Origin: Azolla pinnata | Taxonomy: Eukaryota > Streptophyta > Polypodiopsida > Salviniales > Salviniaceae | Direction of reading: 5' to 3' | DNA length: 64,000 nucleotides | Assembly: GCA_037176905.1 (NCBI GenBank) | Contig: JBBBWG010017667.1 | Location: 16,132 to 80,131 of the forward strand | Part shown: piece after piece, positions 1 through 13,927 of the stretch | Position numbering within the stretch: the stretch's first letter is position 1 | Layout of the letters: each line of letters starts with the position of its first letter | Program-made: the position numbers and the translations under genes | Notes under the pieces: model-generated | The model's input: the letters and a program-made list of their open reading frames with translations, nothing else | Database searches by the model: none | What the model was told of the DNA's origin: nothing

Positions 1-34
1 ATATTATCTACCCCAGGAACCATCATTTTATTAC

Positions 35-3000
35 CTTCTCTCCAGTGACTGCAAAATGTTCTGCACGTTTCCAATAAGCAAAGCAAATAATAATAATCCC
101 AGACCAATAATTCCCATTGTAAAAAAGACTTCCCAGATAAATAAGCTAGGAACAAGATTCCCGGCAAGTGTACTAATTTGCTGCAATCAAATGTTCAGAT
201 ATATTCAGATATGAAACATTTGTAGCTGATGAGGCATATATATTCAGATATGAAACAAAAAGAAACTGGGAAAATATTCTGTCACTATTCTGTCAGGTCA
301 AACATTTTTTATGCACAAATGCAGACTCTGGTCTCTCCAGAGAGTCACTCGAACCATGTTAGCACAGGAAAACCTAATTTAACTTGAGGGATACAATTAA
401 TGCGATGGCAAGGTGTGAAATATGAACATTTTCTTACAATATGCACCTTACAATGCTATATATCTTTAGATCACAAATTAGTCGATCTACCTATTTATTA
501 TTTTTGACAACATGAAGTTTATTCATCACAAATAATGATTTATGTAGTTTATTCTGATAATTTAAAGCAAATTGCTACGCATACAAAGGTGATCAAGCTC
601 TATCTTGAAAAATGAAAAAAAGGTATGCAAAATTTAACAGGTAAGGGTAAAATGAGGGTTATAATTTACAAACAGCAAATAAGGCTTCATTGCCAGTAAA
701 TGAACAAGTGTTCGTTCCTAAATATGCTTATGTTGGAATCAATTTATAGGAGTGCTTTTAGAATATCAGAAAGTTATCCTAGCATACTGTATTTGTTCTC
801 AAACCAACACCACCTAATGACTCATTATCTCCAACAGGGATATTTGTTGTTGGGATGTTCAGATCAAGCCCTTGCCACTATTTTTTGCATAGATATGGTT
901 TATGGAATGCTTCATCCCTCTTGGTTATTATTGCCCACAGACTATTACGGTGAGCAGTCAGTGACCTACTAGTCATTTACTAATTTATGGCAGACGTTTA
1001 TTGCATATAAAGGTTTCCCACCAGAAAACTATTATAATGCAAGCAATTTGCTACATTGAACTGGAGAGAATCAATATGAAAGTGGCTGTAGATTTAACCC
1101 CCCATTATCAGGAAATATACACGTTCATTTTACATGTGTGGTAATCTATTCTTCGTTGTACAGTGCTCAATACTTTTGTTTACAGACCTTCGAACTTAGA
1201 AGTCTGCAGATTTTGTGATCACTTGAAGATAGGATGGGTCATCAAACTAGTAAAAAATTATTAGTGATTATAATTATAGTGAATTATGAGTTTTATTCAA
1301 CCACACTCCAGAAAAGATGAACGAAAAGATAGATTGAATTACCAAAGGACATGCCAGACATTTAGCACATATTATGGAGGGATGTGATGGAGAGAAAGTG
1401 GAAGAAAGGCATAGCAGAAGACAAATAATGATAAAGGTATTCAAGAAAGAGAGAAAGAAACTCACAAGAAATCCCCAAAACAAGGAATAAAAGTACTTTG
1501 ATGTCACATTTGGGTGCACTGCAACAGGAACAGCATTTATATAGATTCCATAATCAAATGTTGGGGATGCTAAGCAACTGAAAGATGCATTTGTTGAGTT
1601 TATCCACTGTAGCTGAGCATTACTCATGTCTTTCTTCTGCATACCAGCTCCACAATCCAGAAATATTTCTTTGCAACTATGATTCTCAGCTTTGCAAACA
1701 TTGTGGAGACAAACATTCACTCGCTGTGAAAATCATGTGCAAATACTGTAAATGCTACAAGTTAAGTAGATTGTTTATGATACTCTGGAATGGAAAGCAG
1801 TTTTAACAAACCTGTAAGCCGAAGAGGTACCAACATGCACCCACCACATGCCCAGCCAAAACGTACATGAAAAGATTGATTGCAAAATTGGCCCACACAG
1901 ACTTAAAGATAAACCCTAATTGGGAATGACCAGCCACCAGGGGTAGAAAATGAATACATCGTGGCACATATTGAAGAAGCAATGTAACCCTAAGAATGTT
2001 TTTCACAACATTTGCATTTCCTTCTGTAGCCTGGAAGCGCTTCACGACTAGCCACAACATTATCTGCAAAATAGAAGCAGCAATATGTTGCAGATCATGA
2101 ATATAGACAGATATTCTCATTAGCAGGACAAGTGTGGACACTGTTTAATTAATTTTTGGACACCAGTAAATTTCTTTTTGGATTTTCTGAGTAGTTGAGG
2201 TGTTCTCTACATTGACTGACGACATGTTGTTTGGTATATAGATACGATAACTTCAAACATGCTTAAGATAATGGAATCATAAATTTGCTATTTACCTCTT
2301 TGCTTCAACAACTACAAGCATAAAATGAAAATGCACAATATATAGTAAAAACCAAGGCATATAGGGCAATGCATATTTATAGATGTAAATATGGACAACA
2401 TGTTACAACCCTGCTGTGACAGCAAATCTCAAGTCAGAGTACTTTAGGACTCAGAAAAATAACATGTTAGTGGAGCTTGAATGTGTGGTCTTTATACATT
2501 GAATAACATTTCACCATTTGTGGACTACTCGAAAGGTTAGAAAGACATGGTACGAAAGGCATGGTACCCCCAACTTCTTCTGAGGATTGCTTCACACGAA
2601 TACAAGTCCAACGATCTATAATCAAATTGTGTGGCCTAGACTTTGACAAAATACACCTGTAAGAAGTTTCAAAACTTCTGATCAGTGTAAAGAGTTTGTA
2701 GTATGTATATGCTGCTTTTCTAGGTTATGATGGAAATATATTTCCAGTTGTGACTCAGGACATTAGCTATAATGATTTTCATGCTTGTACAAGATGCAAC
2801 ATTTATGCTCAAGGATCTGCATAAGTCACCTGCCTAATGATAATGTGAGGAGCTCTTCGTGTACAAGCACACATACTAGCCCATGAATGATTCGATTAAC
2901 AATATTGTGTAGACATGATAAAGCAGGAGCACATACTCAATATTAAAATTATGAAGAAAATATAATATCAAGAGTAAATGATACAATGATGTTATAATAA

Positions 3001-6000
3001 GGTTGTCTCTATTATATCCACATAAAATTTCAAAGCAGCAGTCTAAATTGTACATAGATCACCAAAAAAGGTTGCAATGATCCAACCTGAGGCATTGGCA
3101 GGACAGCAATAGCGTCTAGGATGAACCAACTTCGCAGACCACTGAAGTTTTTGAATAGGGCGACCCGACTTCGCTGACTGGGTGCTGCCACTGATGTCCT
3201 TGAGTACTAAAACACATAAAAAACCAAAACCAATCACTCGATTAGTGTTACTATGTCTAAAAGAACGACCATGAACACATACTATGTAAATACTTATGCA
3301 AATATGAAATCAATAAGGCCTAACCAATAGACAAAACAATGATACCACCTAGTCTATTCATGTTATGATAAGACAGTCATGTAAACAAAAAATCAAAGAA
3401 ATTGGAACAGATCAAAGATGGATCTGCATCTCTTCCAAAGGGATATGCACTTTGTCAAACAGTAGCTCAAAGCAAATGCTTACACAGATTCAACAATATT
3501 AAATTAGACTTTAAAATTAACCACGTCACTTCGATTACTCATGTCATCACATGGCATAAACAAAAATATCTGACATCAGTTGATGATTGGATTTCAACGA
3601 CCTTGCAACTTCACACGACTTGAACTGAAAGAATAAATTTCATCTACTACAAACATCATATGACCAAATGAAATACAAATAGAGGAAAAACAGAAACATG
3701 AAAATTTAAAGTCATCTTCATATATTATCGATGTGGTAGGCATGTGAAAAGAAAAATATTTGTGAATACCTTTTAAGTCCAAAATGGCCTCCAATGCCTG
3801 ATGAAATATTATCTCTTACATTTTTGTCTCGCCTTTGAGAGCAACAAGCAAGCATAAGAAAAAAATAGAAGGATCATGTTGTTTACAATGTTGTTTAAAA
3901 TAGAAGGATCATGTTGTTCTGCACTCAAACAGGCTGTGACATTTATGTGAAAGATCTCCAACATGAGCTGATCACGTTGAATGGAGAGGAAAAGCTACTC
4001 AGGAATGTCATAGGGGGCAGTGTCAAGTGCCCAATTTAAAAAACTTCGGTCTCTCTATTAAAACTTTTGTTAGTTTTCTCTATCACTAGCATCTTGCTCA
4101 AATTTTAATCAGGTCTATCATTTTAATCGTAATTACTGATCTTCAGTCCTCCATAGTTCAAAGAGCATCACAAAATTAAAAATGAAATGTTCTTAAGCAA
4201 ACAGCTAGAATCAAATAAGTTATACAACCTACAATGCATGAATAAAACTGCACCCGTGAAATGGCAAATGCATTAAGGCTTTCCTATCATTTGAATGCAT
4301 GGGAGAGTAAGAGATCTAGCCTGGAGGAGCATGTGTAGAAAATAAATGAAGTCTGTTATGCTCCTCAATATTGTAACAACTTTTGCGAAGCCCACGTTAA
4401 AAGTAATGCAATAAAGCTCCTGTACCACAATGTTCAATGTTCAAAACTTTAGACACTAACAATGAGATCTATTGATTCTAAGGATAAGCTACTACAACAA
4501 ACTTCTATATGTTTCTGCCAATAAGAGAATAACTTTCTTAAATGTAAGAGAGAGCAATCAAGTGTGGAAAGAAATAAACAAAAATATAACAATGTACCTT
4601 AACAAGCTAAAACTAACACCCAGACAGAGAATGAATAGAAGCTGTAGCCTCAGACAAGATCTGCAAATGTTTGTGGACCTAATTGATAGTATGCTTGCAA
4701 GGCAAAGACAAACAGTTGCAAGTTCCAAATCAGGATCTGAGAGGGGTGTGGACACTCAATTTTCAGAGAAAGAGATGATGCATTTTCTCTTTTTGGTCTT
4801 ATTGCTCCTTTTGGCCTTATAAAAGATATCGATATATCTTTATTTTCTTCTCTCTTTCTGTTTCTCTGCAAATGAGTGTCCACACTTCTCTCCCCAGGAC
4901 AAAGAGAGACGTACGGAGCTTGGGAGCTTTCTTGGCACAGAGCATTAGTGACTGCAGCATCACTCCAATTAGTATTGCCATCCAACATACATGGGCACTC
5001 TCTAAGATAATCTACTCTTACCTGGCACTTATATAATCAAAACGCTTGTTGAACATGGAGATTCTCCTTGTTGGTATGCTGAATACGAGAATTTCTATAG
5101 GCACATAGAATGAATATAAATGACCTACCTCCGTTCCAATATAGCTAATTGTGCACATCTGAAGATGTCCAAAGTGGAAAAGAATAAAGTGATATGGGCT
5201 GAAATCATCCAATTAAATAATGAAGGGACATGGATCAGCCCCACAACATCTCGTAGAAGGAAGATAATACAATATACGGCCCTTTTCATCGGCATGTCAA
5301 AGAATATGATTATTATCAGGCCTTCTTACATGGATACACATCTATCTCATGCACTCCGAACTGTGATGAGGCAGAGCAGGCTTCTTCACATCAGTTACAA
5401 ATAGAGACGGACCTATAGAAGAAAGGATATGCAAATTATGCCATCAGGCTGTAGAATCAAAAGAACTGACATCTAGTGTACCATCACTGCCTTTTTAATC
5501 AAGGTTTGGGCCAACTATGCAAGGTAATGGAATATAAGGCCGATGTAGTCGAGACGCATAGAGAAGCTGTTGAATGAAAATGGTAAATCAGCAACAACCC
5601 ACCGACAGAGAACAATCACACATTTCTATTGTTCTGTGATCCCTTCCCACTCCACAAGTCAGCCAAGGAATACTCTAGTGGAAAGGGGTCACAATTGATC
5701 CAGCAATTGGCATCCACAGATTCGTCAGCTGTGTCATTGATAATTGAAGGCCAGCATCAAGAGACACCAAAGGTGCCACCCTCTTTTCAAACATCTCTTC
5801 ACCTTGGAGCGCCCATATTGGAGATTTTCCGAAGGCAAAGCTTCAGCCAATCCAAGCAAAAGCTCTTAATTTATTAGATGTCTACAATATATTTCTGAAC
5901 TTATGTGTTAGTTATATGGTGCTCTCATTTGATGCATGAGAATATTTGAGGATGATTTTTGCATTTTGACATTATAGGTCAATTTGGCCTCTTAAAAGAC

Positions 6001-6850
6001 GGTAGTTTAACTTTCTTTGTTTCTTTCTCAGATCCTGATCTAACAATTACAGCTTCTCCTTTAACCCCTGTAAGCCTACTATCATTCTGTTAATCCAACC
6101 TCTTTCAAGTGGTAGATGTAGATGCAAGAGATTAGCTGTGCCACATTAACACACAACTTAACTAAGATACATCTCACCGTATGTCAAATTTTAGTTTTTT
6201 CCTTAAAACCGCCTTCCCAAAATTTTACTCTGAAACTGAGAGAGGAGGAGATGAGGCAGAGACACCACTTTATTTCATAATGCTCATTCCTTTACATTTT
6301 TTGCCTTCTATTACATTTTTAGTTTGTTTTTGAGATTCTTAACAACAAGATTTGATGGAACAAGAAGCCTAACAATAACCGTGCAAGTTGTAACATTGTT
6401 CTTAATTAAGTTATGTATCTATAATCTGTTAGTAAATGCATGTATTGATTATAATGTTTATGTTTTATCAAATCCAACTGTGAATTTTAGATTATTAAGA
6501 TATGTAGACGTGCATGTCACACGTTGTTCTTAGAGGAGTTTGAAGATGGGTCCCTCCTCCATCCACGGTGACATGCTAACGAACCACAGGGTGAGATCGA
6601 TGTTCTTCAGATCTTATAATCAGGAAAGTACTTGAACAAAGGAGTACTTCAAGTTAAAAATACTCACTGGTATCACAGAGAAGAGGAAAAAGAACAGCGG
6701 ATCAAGGAATATCGCCACCAAGCAAGCAACTACAAAGAACTTGTTCCATCTTTTGACAGCATTGGAACCTGGATCTCCACAAGCAGTAAAGAAATCTGTC
6801 CTTCGTTTCTGAATTTCAGAACCAAACCACGTTCTCCATTCTTGAGCTAG
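35..6850 (-). CDS. Cyclic nucleotide-gated ion channel, CNGC19/20-like (partial)
   Basis: Plasma-membrane or vacuolar Ca2+-permeable cation channel by family knowledge. Exons read on the minus strand: 6850-6668 (S1: WNKFF followed by FLDPLFFF), about 5250-5129 (S2, poorly conserved, ending LAILER), 3198-3087 (ends FILDAIAVLPMPQ, the S3-S4 region), 2063-1812 (LLQYVPR, then WANFAINLFMYVLAGHVVG, S5), 1723-1466 (Cys-rich pre-pore segment, FDYGIYINAV, YSLFWGF) and 180-35 (QISTLAGNL filter, then FFTMGIIGLGLLLFALLIGN, S6). All listed donors are GT and acceptors AG, and phases agree from the S2 exon to the end. An AGNL filter and the long Cys-containing pre-pore loop fit group IVa (CNGC19/20). The C-linker and cyclic-nucleotide-binding domain lie left of the window; exons N-terminal to 6850 were not recognised. 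The join between the S1 and S2 exons is unresolved because the phases I can see do not match, so a small exon may be missing or the gene may be damaged. The S2-S3 part is more divergent than the pore. Confidence 0.82.
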
Positions 6851-7403
6851 CTGCATATTGTGAGAATCCTCGCAATACAACCAAAAGACAGCTCCTATGC
6901 CATGCACTAGTGATTGCACATCAATCGGAGAGAATAGATGCAAAGAATGCAATCAGTTGCAATGGAGGTAAAATACCCCTTCTTGAACTAGCCGCGTACT
7001 GTGAGAATTGTTGCAATGCAACCAAATAACAGCTTCTTTAGCGAGCACTAGGAACTGGACATCAAGCATCAAAACATATGAAAGTCAAGTAATCAGTTGC
7101 AATGCAAGTAAGAAAATGTTGCTTCCCAAGCCGCATAATGTGAAATTCTTGCAATACAACCAGAATACATGCTTTGGCACACCCTAATAACTGCATGTGA
7201 AGCACAGAAAACAGATGAAACGCATGCAATCATTGAAATGCAGTCAAATTACCCCTTCTTCAACTAGCCTCGTATTGTGTGAATCATTACAACACAACCA
7301 CAATACAGATGCTTTTGTGAAAGCTAGAAATAGGACATCAGCACAGAAAACGGATGACGAGGCATGCAACAGAGTTGCAAATGCAGGTTGAATGCCCCTT
7401 CCT
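6841..7403. repeat. Degenerate ~140-bp tandem repeat, four copies
   Basis: Units start near 6841, 6982, 7122 and 7258, with a short fifth start near 7401. Each begins with a cttgaactag-like motif, runs through a gcaatacaacc-like motif and ends with an aatcagttgcaatg-like motif. Copies are clearly related but about 25-35% diverged by eye. The first copy contains the splice acceptor of the CNGC S1 exon on the minus strand. Confidence 0.8.
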
Positions 7404-7923
7404 TGATTGGACCAAAAAGCTAGTTCCTACACAGCTTCTTAGCATCCATGGACACGAAAAAAACCTAAGCCTATCACACTATGATCAAAAGTTCTTTGAC
7501 CAGCTGTGATGATTCTGAATCAGGAATAGAGAACAGATGAAAGGAAAAGAGAAAAATTAACTCTATTGATATTATGAAGTAGATGCCAGTTCCTTTATCC
7601 AGGTTTAAGGATGATACTTCAAGCATAGAAAAACAAAGTCATATGAGCTGATCAAGCCACTGTGATATCACCAGATTATGTCAACTGTTGAAGCAAGCTT
7701 TGATTATTTGGAATACAACCACATCGAATTTGTTACTTGATTCAGACACAAAAACAGATGCAAGCAATTGCATAGGACCAGTTAACTGCTTGAAACACAC
7801 TGGTTGTGGCACTCTTGTGAATGATCTTCAATACCATCGGACTGTTTAATATAATTGAAATTCTGTTAAAGATTCAATAATTAGCAACATAGGAAACTAC
7901 TTGTCTGCTGTAAGCATGATTAT

Positions 7924-8135
7924 AAGGTTAGTTTTTCTGAAGACAAGTTTTATGATTAGCTTTGAAAAAGTTCTTTAATTTTCCAAATCTTTCAAGGTTA
8001 GTTTTTCTGAAGACAAGCTTTTGTGATTAGCTTTGGAAAAGTTCTTTAATTTTCCGAATCTTTCAAGGTTAGTTCTTCTGAAGACAAGCTTTTGTGATTA
8101 GCTTTGAAAAAGTTCTTTAATTTGCCAAAGCTTTT
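7924..8135. repeat. 71-bp tandem repeat, three copies
   Basis: Units start at 7924, 7994 and 8065, each opening with aaggttagtt and containing gattagctttg and agttctttaatt. Only a few substitutions separate the copies, so this is younger than the neighbouring 140-bp repeat. No coding sense. Confidence 0.92.
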
Positions 8136-10855
8136 CACATTTAGAAAAAATAGCTACTAACTAACTTCAAAACACAGAAGAAAATTACCAACACTAGTGC
8201 CTTGAATTATGTCCAATTTTATTCAGTCTTTTGAACAAGATTTAGCTATAACGCCTCCTCCAATATATTATACAGATGAATACATAGCAAATCGCTTGTT
8301 AGTTTCTTTTAATGAAATTCGCAATAGCCTCATAGATGTATCCGGCACATAAAAGGCACGGCAAAACAGATGCCTTCAAGCTCTTTAAGCAGCTTAACTA
8401 TGGCCATTCAGACAGATAAAATCAATTACGGATATGGCAAAAACCTAGTCAGTTTTCTGAGATATCTCCAGCTACATCCTTCCTAGCATGCGCTCATGGC
8501 GTCTCATGCGAAGAAAACCGATCAAAAACATGTTTAAAAACTAGTAATTTGGAGATGGAGATCGAGATATAGACAAAACACAAGAAAAGATTAGGGCGTA
8601 CCATCATCAGGTGATGATGATTTTAGATGAGGATGACTGCGGCATAACGAGAGGAATGGTGGATTATAACAGCCGTTCTTTCTGCTTGCGGATTGTCTTT
8701 GTATATAAGCTGATGGTGAGGAGGAGGAGGACGACGACGAAGACAAAAGGAGTTGGAAGGCAGCTTGATGCTCTTCATCTGCAAAGGGAACTGCGCGAGC
8801 TATGACGACAAAGGGAACTGCGCGAGCTTCGTCAGACAGTCAAATGAAGCTTCCATGGCCTTTTATCCGGAAGTGGCTCTTTTGAACGACAGTAGCATTT
8901 CTTCTCTTCCTTTTTTTAATTCTGGGAAAATTACAAGACAAAAAGCCTAAGAAATTTATAAATTACATTTTAACGCTTATTATAACTAAAACACTACAAA
9001 AGCTCAGCGCCTAGTTTTAAAAATTAACACTCAATCTCTTTATTAGCACCAAATCAAGTAATTGTGGGTTCAATTAATATCAATCTAATTAATGGATTAA
9101 TACTCGATTATTTGGCTACGCATTAATCAATTGATTAGATTCTAAAATTACTAGCTTTTGTCAATCGAATATAGTAAGGGAATCGATTGGGATCGAGTGG
9201 TGGGAAGCGATTAGGAATAAAATCAATTAACGTTATACTAACGGAATGAATTGGGTGTTACTTTTTTGTTGACGATTAGAGTAAGTGTTAATTTGTAATG
9301 TCTGATTTTAGTAGGCGTTAAAATGTAATTTGTAAATTTGGTAGGCGTTTTTTTTGGTAATTCTCCCTTGAATTTTAATTTTTTTGTAGAGAATAAAATC
9401 CACTAACTTTCTGTATTACCTAGAAATACACATTGATGTTAGTTTTTGTGATTTATAGAAATAACCCCCCAAAGGGGAAACCTCCAGAAGAAGGAACAAG
9501 CGCTCATGGGAACCGACTCTCTTGACTACAATCAGTGGCCTGTAAAAGCCACTCGAAGTTTTATTGGAGCTAGCTAGAAGAAGATTTGGAGAGGTGGTTC
9601 TGCCTTTTCTTTCGGAGAATTGCTACTAGTACGAGAACTGTAATCGATTACAAGGAGTAAAGCTCTATTCAGGGTGATGTGATACAAGGACTGCTGTCCG
9701 ACAAGAAGAGACAAAAACTGCCCGGAACATTTGGAAATCCACGAGTCTCGATAATTATCCAGTTCTTCTTCTGTCCTCTTAAACCTTTTCGCTCTCAAGC
9801 TTCCGTTATTGTTACTGCATTCTGCAACAGGGGTACATCCGCGTATGGTAGAGAACAGAAGATGTTACAAAATGTTAGGGTAAATATGAGGCAACATTTG
9901 TTGTTCTGTTATCGGAGGCTTGTGTAAGTCAACTCCCGAGTCCCAAGTACAAGGAGGTTGTTGCCTTTTACGAACTATCGCTGAAGTTTTGATGCATTCG
10001 AATGGAATGAGCAGCCTCAGACTTCTTCCTGAATTCCTTGTTGTGAACTACTCCGAAGTCATTGTAGCTAGCATTTGGAACGGTTTTGGACTGCAACAGG
10101 CAATTTGACCACCTGGTGTACAATGCAAGTTGATTGTTCACAAGATTTTTTCGAAGAAGAAACGTCAATGATGGCAGAGGTTGAAGAAAGCAAGTGGATT
10201 GTTGCATTCAGAAAGGGAGTCAAGGATCGATTACCGATGACTCTAGGAAGCAAAGTGGTAGGAACTTGCGACCGATTGTCGTAACTTCTTGCAGCCTCAT
10301 GTGTTGCAACATCTTAACTTGTGATGGAAAATTCCATTTCAGGGCAGAGAAATTTTGCCGTGCGTTTGAGACACAAAGCTAGAAAATCGCCACTTCTTAC
10401 GAACATCAATGTCTGAGACAAAAGGGATCCCTTTCATGTCGGCATTTGATAGTGTGACATAATTCCAGGCAGATCTCGTGAAACCAATTCGGAACATGGT
10501 GCCCTTTAAAGAACAGTCTTGTTTGCACCTTGCTGTCCAAATGCGTCATAATGTGATGCAGGTAACACGTTCCCAATCAGCCTCCGTAACGGGGGACAAC
10601 ACCAAGTTACCTGCATCAGCTTGTTGGGGCCACATTTGGGATTGTCCTGCCGAAACTCCTACATTTGGCTGGAGTACGATCAGCCTCCAAAATGTCGTAA
10701 GCTTCTGGGGAAGCAGATGACCAAGCTGCCATGCCCCACGTGATGGTACACTCTCCTTCGTGTCTAGATGGAGACATGCTAGTGCCTATTTGAAGAACAA
10801 GCGCTCCCTTCCCCAGACAAACAGACAGACGGATCTCTGCCAAATATAGAACAAC
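8136..10855. other. Intergenic stretch with no recognised gene
   Basis: Open frames here are all under 85 codons, overlap one another on both strands and match no family I know. The part 8940-9460 is AT-rich. The part 9480-10850 has higher complexity and several short overlapping frames (for example 9679-9927 and 10075-10284), but no splice-consistent protein emerges. It could hold unrecognised 5' exons of the minus-strand CNGC gene, which I could not demonstrate. Confidence 0.5.
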
Positions 10856-10910
10856 ATGTCTATCTATCTATCTATCTATCTCGTCTCTCCGCCAAATGTA
10901 GAACAACATC

Positions 10911-10941
<31 letters not shown>

Positions 10942-13872
10942 GTCTATCTCTATCTCGCTACCTAGGCTGCCTCTAAAAGTGTCGGTCCTCCTCGCTCGCC
11001 TCTGTGTCGTGGTACAAGGAAACACACATCTCCTTCCTTTGCTTTGTCCCATCCAGACTCTCTCCCGATGCTGCGCCCCATTCCGCTGGCAAGCTCATCG
11101 TCCGTTTGTCTGTCCTTAATGTACGTAGCGTTTTAACCTCAATTCCACCACCAGCTACATATCCACATCCTCCTTCCATCGATCTATCTATCTATCTATC
11201 TATCTATCTATGTCGAGAACCAGCCAACCAACGACACGCATACCAATCAAAGGCTCCTCTCGCCTCAACCTTCTTCTTCTTCTTCTTCTTTCCTTGTTCT
11301 CGTTCCTTTTCCGTTATCGCTGCCCTCGTGGTGTAGCTCTTCGCACGAAGAAGCAATAATGGAACTGGAATCGAGGGGAGAGGATGGGTGTCCCACGGCT
11401 GTGCCGTGGCGATCGATCAATCATCGATGCCCTGAGCTTCTTTCTTCCCACTTCTTTGTGCTTTCTTGTTTTTGTTCTTTGGGTGGGCCTCTCCTGTAAG
11501 GTATGTGTGAGGAAAGAAGAGCACAGCACAGCATTGCCCAATGGTAAAATGCCCCCAAGGAACAGAAAAGAACAGGCAAAAGAGTGCAATTGCCCCAATT
11601 TCCAAAGGTTTTAAAGAATAAGAAAGAAACAAAGAAGAAAAGGAAAAGAGGGAAGTTATGAAAGATGGGTGAAAAAACCTGTTTACACAAAGAGACACAC
11701 ACACACACACCCCTATATATATATATACATACCACCTTTTACTTCACTTTTGTAAATGAGCAGCAGCAAAAAAATAAATCACTTTATGGTTGGAAGTACA
11801 TACCCCTAAAGCCCCCATGTGCACATTCCACACCCACACAATATATATGTATTATATATATATATATATATATGAAGAGAGAGAGCTTCAGCTCTTTGCA
11901 GGAACAACATCCTAAAAGACAAATTGTAGGTAGAATGGGGTGCACTTTGATTTATTGGGGGAATGTACCAATGTGTATATATATATATATACATATCCGT
12001 AAGTTGATCAGTTGGACCAACCAACTAACTCGCTCACTAAGCTTTGCTTTCTTTGTGCGTAAGGCCTTACGGCTTTTATTGTGTTCTTAGATCGGTAGTA
12101 TATTCTCTCGCGCACACGCACAAGGAGAAGACAAAGACGAAGAAGAAGAAGAAGAAGAAGAAAGGCGATCAAGAGTACATTTCTTGCATTCAGAAGAAGA
12201 AAGAAAGAAAGATATATTAACATTTTCTTAGACCAAAATTGGCCCATGAGACCACAGATACACCGGTGGGATGTGTACCCAATCATCCAAAGAAAAAGGA
12301 GGAGGAGAAGAAGAAAGGCAACGAAGAGTACATTTCTCGCATTCGCCGGCAGTAGACCGACCGGATCATCTGTCACCCCAGGCCAACAGGCGATGGCAAG
12401 GCCGTAGATCACAGTTTGAGTTCTAATGTACATTTCGCAAATCTCTCTGCCATTTTTCCTTCATTCTTTCTTCCTTACTTTCTTTCCGTAATAAATAAAG
12501 AATGTCGATCGAGAGCGGCTTTTCTGTGCCCAATCCATTCATTCATTCTTTCGTTCGTTCATGGCCCTTGTTAGCTTTGCCAAATATATACATACAAACA
12601 GAGACATACACACAACAGAAAACACATCCCATGTACAAAAGAAAGGGCTAGCTATGCAAGAAAGAGATGAGCAGGTGCCCCAAAAGTCGTATGTATGTTA
12701 GTTGTGGGAGATGTGTGTGTGCCAATGTTGTTACATACGTAGTGTGCCGTATGTGCATAGTACGTATGCGATGTATTTAATACATTTTTTTTTATAAATG
12801 CTTCGAATACGTGTGCTAACATACAGTTGTTAAAATACAGGATAAAGCCGATAAATACAAGCTAAATACATAGCATACAGGTTAAATATGTAAAATACGG
12901 GTTAATTATACAGAGCATGCGTAATAATTCTATGGATTTGCAATGAATTAAACCTACTTAGAGCTAACAATCTTTATACTCCATTTCGTGCCAATAGGAA
13001 ACCTGTAAAACCTTAAATCGCCGAAGAACCAAAACATCTAAAATTTAGGCTTATAAAACGACTAATACTCGGTTTCAAGACAAAAGAATAGCCCTAGCAG
13101 AAATCAGTTTCGACATTTGGAGATCCGGCTTAAAAGGAAAACGGCAGTTAGCGATACGGCCGAGCAGAGGCAGAGCAGACAGACAGGTGCAATCAGCTGT
13201 GGCCAGAGGGGTGGGGGGATGGGGACGTCTCGAAAGCTGCTCTGTTCTGCTCTACTCTGCTCTGCTCTGCTTGCTTGCTTCTTGTGTAACCCGGGACCAC
13301 GGGATTGGGTGATGATGATGATGATGATTTTTCATGTTAACCTGGACCCCGAGAGTACATGCGAACACGTGTCGCTAAACACACAATGTATGTACTTACG
13401 TAAGAGAACAGGATCAGGTGGGCTCGAAAATGCACACACACACACACACACATACATACACACAAGCACAAGCACAAGCACAAGCACAAGCACAAGCACA
13501 AGAAGAAGAAGAAAGAAAGAAAGAAAGAACAAGAAAAAACAGAAGAAGAAGGAAGCAACAAGCAGCTCAAAAGAAAGGCCCCAAAACTTGAGGAAGAAAG
13601 GATATATATACTATACGCATATGTACATGGAAAGAAAGGGAAGCACGATGTGTGTGTGTGTTTCAGCATGGGAACAGGTGCGAAGAGCAAATCAGAAAGA
13701 GAAATTTGAATGGGGAGAGCAATGGTGTGTGTGCTGCTTGCTGTGTTTGATTGGGCTCACAGTAAAACTCTCAGATTTTGCAGCTTGTCAAGCCCCCCCT
13801 TCTTGCTTTTTTTTAAACTTTGATGGAAAGAGAAGGAGAGAGAGAGAGAGAGAAGAGTTTTGTGTGGGGCCA

Positions 13873-13927
<55 letters not shown>

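Noticed and set aside
700-972. 90-codon plus-strand frame
   Set aside because: It lies in a CNGC intron on the opposite strand and has no recognisable family.
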